A DNA stretch of 7,495 nt from CAIVAT01 sp964628215 (GTDB lineage: Bacteria; Bacteroidota; Bacteroidia; Bacteroidales; FEN-979): contig CAZVNF010000173.1 of assembly GCA_964628215.1 (NCBI GenBank), positions 1-7,495 of the forward strand. The letters run 5' to 3'. Below, piece by piece: positions 5,000 to 7,495 of the stretch (its first letter is position 1; every line of letters begins with the position of its first letter). The notes under the pieces were generated by a model. That model worked only from the letters and a program-made list of their open reading frames with translations, did not search any database and was not told the origin of the DNA. Position numbers and translations under genes: made by a program.

Positions 5000-6616
5000 A
5001 TGGAAGCAGCAAATGACAACAATATCCTCTATTTTCCCTCAAAGGACATTCTCAGGAAAGCAAATGTAAAGGAATATGAAACTCTTTACCAGCAGTCGAT
5101 CGATGACCGTGAAGGTTTTTGGGCTGGTGAAGCTAAAAAACTTGACTGGTATAAAAAATGGGATAAAGTCCTCGACGACAGTAATAAACCTTTTTACAAG
5201 TGGTTTACCGGCGGAAAAATCAATATCGTTCACAATGCCCTGGACAGGCACCAGAAAAATGCCACCCGTAACAAGCTGGCTATCATCTGGGAAGGAGAGC
5301 CGGGAGACGTACGCACTTTTTCTTATCACGCCCTGAATCGTGAGGTGTCAAAGTTTGCTAATATACTCAAAGCCATGGGGGCAAAAAAAGGCGATGTGAT
5401 AACGATATATATGCCCCAGATACCTGAGCTGGTTATCGCCATGCTGGCGTGTGCCCGCATGGGAGCAGTTCATAGTGTGGTTTACGGAGGGTTCAGCGTG
5501 GAAGCCCTTGCCGAAAGGATTCACGACTCACAAAGCCGGATTTTGATTACTGCTGATGGTGGTTACCGGCGCGGAAAAACAACCCATCTCAAATCAATCG
5601 CGAATGAAGCGATGCAGCGTTCGGCCACCATCGAGGTATGTATTACGGTGAAACGCACCGGTGAAGAGTGCTACATGGAAAATGACCGTGATTTCTGGTA
5701 CCACGATCTGATGGTGATGCCCCTCGACTGCAAGGATTGTAAAACAGAGGTGATGGATTCTGAAGACCCGCTGTTCATCCTGTACACATCCGGCACAACC
5801 GGCAAACCTAAAGGTCTGGTCCACACCCATGGAGGATACGCGGTTTATACTGCGACCACGCACAAAATGGTATTCGATATTAAAGCAGAAGACCGATGGT
5901 GGTGTGCCGCCGATCCCGGATGGGTTACCGGACACAGCTACATCGTTTATGCACCGCTGATAAACGGGGCCACCATCATGATGTATGAAGGCGCGCCCAA
6001 TCACCCCTACCCAAACCGATGGTGGCAGATGATCGAAAAATACGGGATAAACATTCTGTATACTTCGCCAACCGCCATCCGCGGACTGATGCGATACGGG
6101 GCATCCTGGGCCAACCGCCACGANNNNNNNNNNNNNNNNNNNNNNNNNNNNNNNNNNNNNNNNNNNNNNNNNNNNNNNNNNNNNNNNNNNNNNNNNNNNN
6201 NNNNNNNNNNNNNNNNNNNNNNNAGGCAGGATGCCGACGGCTATTACTGGGTTATCGGCCGTATCGATGATGTAATCAAAGTAAGCGGATACCGCCTGGG
6301 ATCGGCAGAGATCGAGAGTGCATTGGTTAGTCATCCTGCTGTGACGGAGGCTGCTGCGATCGCACTTCCGGATGAACTGCGCGGCAACATTATCCATACC
6401 ACGGTGATACTTCGGGAAGGTATTGCACCCAGCGACAAACTTGCAGACGAGCTGAAGGAGCATGTTGAAAAGGAAATTGGTCCGATTGCCCGCCCGGCTT
6501 TTGTGATCTTTGCCGAAAAACTCCCCAAAACCCGAAGCGGGAAAATCATGCGGAGGGTGTTGAAAGCAATCGCCATGGGGCAGGATCCGGGCGACCTGAC
6601 CACCCTGGAAGAATAA
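5000..6616 (+). CDS. acs: Acetyl-CoA synthetase (AMP-forming), interrupted by a scaffold gap
   Basis: Acs converts acetate, ATP and CoA to acetyl-CoA through an acetyl-AMP intermediate. Numbering here counts the gap as 34 placeholder residues (375-408). The N-terminal ACS domain (about 24-82) is followed by the P-loop YTSGTTGKPKG (262-272), the GWVTGHSY motif (307-314) and NILYTSPTAIRG (351-362). After the gap come DGYYWVIGRIDDVIKVSGYR (412-431), the hinge region, and PKTRSGKIMRR (509-519) with the conserved catalytic Lys515, the residue regulated by acetylation in Salmonella Acs. Thr310 in GWVTGHSY favours acetyl- over propionyl-CoA synthetase, but the Trp that sets acyl-chain length (in WWQTETGG of characterised enzymes) falls in the gap. 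The gap also hides the adenine-binding segment. Allowing for missing sequence, the true protein should be near 630 residues, normal for Acs. Nothing suggests a pseudogene. It is divergent from birA and ends 10 bases from the convergent surface protein. Confidence 0.94.
   Translation: MEAANDNNILYFPSKDILRKANVKEYETLYQQSIDDREGFWAGEAKKLDWYKKWDKVLDDSNKPFYKWFTGGKINIVHNALDRHQKNATRNKLAIIWEGEPGDVRTFSYHALNREVSKFANILKAMGAKKGDVITIYMPQIPELVIAMLACARMGAVHSVVYGGFSVEALAERIHDSQSRILITADGGYRRGKTTHLKSIANEAMQRSATIEVCITVKRTGEECYMENDRDFWYHDLMVMPLDCKDCKTEVMDSEDPLFILYTSGTTGKPKGLVHTHGGYAVYTATTHKMVFDIKAEDRWWCAADPGWVTGHSYIVYAPLINGATIMMYEGAPNHPYPNRWWQMIEKYGINILYTSPTAIRGLMRYGASWANRHXXXXXXXXXXXXXXXXXXXXXXXXXXXXXXXXXXRQDADGYYWVIGRIDDVIKVSGYRLGSAEIESALVSHPAVTEAAAIALPDELRGNIIHTTVILREGIAPSDKLADELKEHVEKEIGPIARPAFVIFAEKLPKTRSGKIMRRVLKAIAMGQDPGDLTTLEE
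6124..6223. other. Assembly gap (100 N) inside acs
   Basis: Exactly 100 N is the conventional placeholder for a scaffold gap of unknown length. Placed against E. coli Acs recalled from memory, the sequence before the gap (ILYTSPTAIRG...ANRH) and after it (RQDADGYYW) should be separated by about 120-130 residues, so roughly 360-390 bases are probably missing. The reading frame happens to be kept across the placeholder. Positions to the right of it are shifted relative to the real chromosome. Confidence 0.93.
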
Positions 6617-6626
6617 TATTTCAGGC

Positions 6627-7495
6627 TTAATTATTGATAAAATCCCCATTCACGGTAAGTATACCGTTATTATTCAGGACCGCATTGTTTTGCTTTGTCA
6701 GGTTTCCATAAACAGTGATGGTTACGGTTAAGTTTATACTAAATACCGCACCGTCAAGAATCATGTCCTTACAGACCGCCCCACTGGTGGTGACAATACA
6801 TAAATTAGGGGTTCCAGCAGATATGCTGACACTGATACCTGATGAAGGGACTCCATTGGGTGTCCAGTTTAACGGATTATTCCAGTCGGATGAGACTATA
6901 CCGTTCCAGACGGCGGGGGCAGGTGTAAATTCATAAGCCCCGATATCAGGCGGACTTCCTCTCATTACCCCTGCAAAATCAGCAGGTATTCCTGAAATTG
7001 TCAGCCCTGCTCCATCCAGATCCGCCTGGGTTGGATGCATATCTGTGGCGGAAACAAACCCGGGATTGACCGATTTTGAATTAACATCCTGTCCTGAAGC
7101 AGTTCTCCACGCATTGAGATCAGGCTGATCGACTATATTCCAGATGGCCAAAGGCCCTGCTGCAGTAAAAAGGTCGTTGAAATCACTGATGTAAGTTCCT
7201 GCAATAGCAGTGTTTCCAATGGAATAGTGCTTTCCTGTGCCACCGGTCCGGGTATTAACGTAGATGTCGTTTTTATGAGTTTCATTCGTCACATCCCTTT
7301 TCAGGCAAGCATAGCTATTGGAGGATCCGGCAGAGGTTCCCCCGATATTTACACTGTTAAAAAACGACAGGAGGTTGTTCCCGGAATAGCCGAAATCATC
7401 AATTCCCTTATAAACATGATTGTTAACCATGCCATGGCCCAGCGAAACCAGGTTGTTCGCAAGCGTACACGGCTGGCTTCCCAGCGCAGCACCTG
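6627..7495 (-). CDS. Large surface or secreted protein, beta-helix type, C-terminal part (5' end outside window)
   Basis: The frame is open to the right edge of the window, so at least 288 codons of the C-terminal part are visible and the start is missing. An internal ATG at 7430 is not a likely start, because codons upstream continue in the same Asn/Gly/Ser-rich style (SQPCTLANNLVSLGHG). The first part resembles the repetitive right-handed beta-helix region of Bacteroidota surface proteins and ends in PPDIGAYEF (core DIGAYEF at 6927-6947), a hallmark closing motif of such helices. A second module follows with WNGIVSSDWNNPLNWTPNGVP and short repeats rich in V, T, N and G (GNLTKQNNAVLNNNGILTV), then the protein stops at GDFINN. 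Function is probably adhesion or polysaccharide interaction at the cell surface; this is inference from style, not from a catalytic motif. No type IX secretion C-terminal domain or other anchor is seen before the stop, which is unusual. Confidence 0.8.
   Translation of the reverse strand, partial: GAALGSQPCTLANNLVSLGHGMVNNHVYKGIDDFGYSGNNLLSFFNSVNIGGTSAGSSNSYACLKRDVTNETHKNDIYVNTRTGGTGKHYSIGNTAIAGTYISDFNDLFTAAGPLAIWNIVDQPDLNAWRTASGQDVNSKSVNPGFVSATDMHPTQADLDGAGLTISGIPADFAGVMRGSPPDIGAYEFTPAPAVWNGIVSSDWNNPLNWTPNGVPSSGISVSISAGTPNLCIVTTSGAVCKDMILDGAVFSINLTVTITVYGNLTKQNNAVLNNNGILTVNGDFINN

Noticed and set aside
4927..5022. N-terminal extension of birA beginning at the ATG at 5022
   Set aside because: The extra 32 residues do not resemble the ligase family, would cross both divergent -7 elements and would overlap the acs start. 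The ATG at 4926 begins directly before the conserved core.
6612..6632. AATAAT / ATTATT hairpin between the acs and surface protein stops
   Set aside because: It is a short A/T-only stem with no G/C pairs or T tract, too weak to call a bidirectional terminator.
5594..6649. Long minus-strand open frame opposite acs
   Set aside because: It runs through the N gap, has no family features, and is a reverse shadow of a strongly conserved acs.
1..7495. CRISPR arrays, insertion sequences, tRNA or rRNA genes, toxin-antitoxin or defence modules
   Set aside because: Reading both strands by eye showed no regular repeat-spacer pattern, transposase motifs, cloverleaf-like sequences or recognisable defence proteins. 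Almost all sequence is accounted for by the listed genes.

Overview
The window looks like a draft metagenomic or scaffolded fragment from a member of the Bacteroidota. Three signs support this. Several genes are preceded by the -7 promoter element TAnnTTTG instead of a sigma70 -10 box. Starts generally lack a strong Shine-Dalgarno sequence. The partial gene at the right edge is a beta-helix type surface protein with a DIGAYE motif and a 'W-N-G...W-N-P...N-W' segment, a style common in that phylum. A run of exactly 100 N (6124-6223) marks a scaffold gap. Genus or family cannot be decided from the sequence.

Layout, left to right. The left edge (1-312, +) is the C-terminal end of an LptF/LptG-family lipopolysaccharide-export permease. 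It converges on a compact minus-strand cluster read ung (2332-3015), then a di-heme cytochrome c peroxidase lipoprotein (1167-2339), then ispE (342-1151). The first two overlap by 8 bases and the last two are 15 bases apart. Divergent from ung, after a 119-base intergenic region with a TACCTTTG promoter element, is a 40-residue lipoprotein gene (3135-3257, +). Two hairpin terminators follow in tandem. A second copy of the same 10-base promoter core (GTACCTTTGC) then leads into a secreted, probably outer-membrane beta-barrel protein (3349-4125, +). That gene converges with birA (4144-4926, -), a biotin-protein ligase without a DNA-binding domain. birA is divergent from acs (5000-6616, +), an acetyl-CoA synthetase broken by the scaffold gap, and their -7 elements lie only 8 bases apart. 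Ten bases after the acs stop, the partial surface protein (6627-7495, -) ends in the opposite direction.

Most of the content is housekeeping: lipopolysaccharide export, isoprenoid precursor synthesis, uracil excision repair, peroxide reduction, biotinylation and acetate activation. BirA and Acs have a plausible link through acetyl-CoA carboxylase, since one biotinylates it and the other makes its substrate. No CRISPR array, insertion sequence, RNA gene or defence system was seen, and no intergenic stretch exceeds 300 bases. The points most worth following up are the micro-lipoprotein with its tandem, cross-complementary terminator region, the abrupt end of the surface protein, and the true size of the acs gap. 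I do not see convincing evidence of an undescribed multi-gene system.
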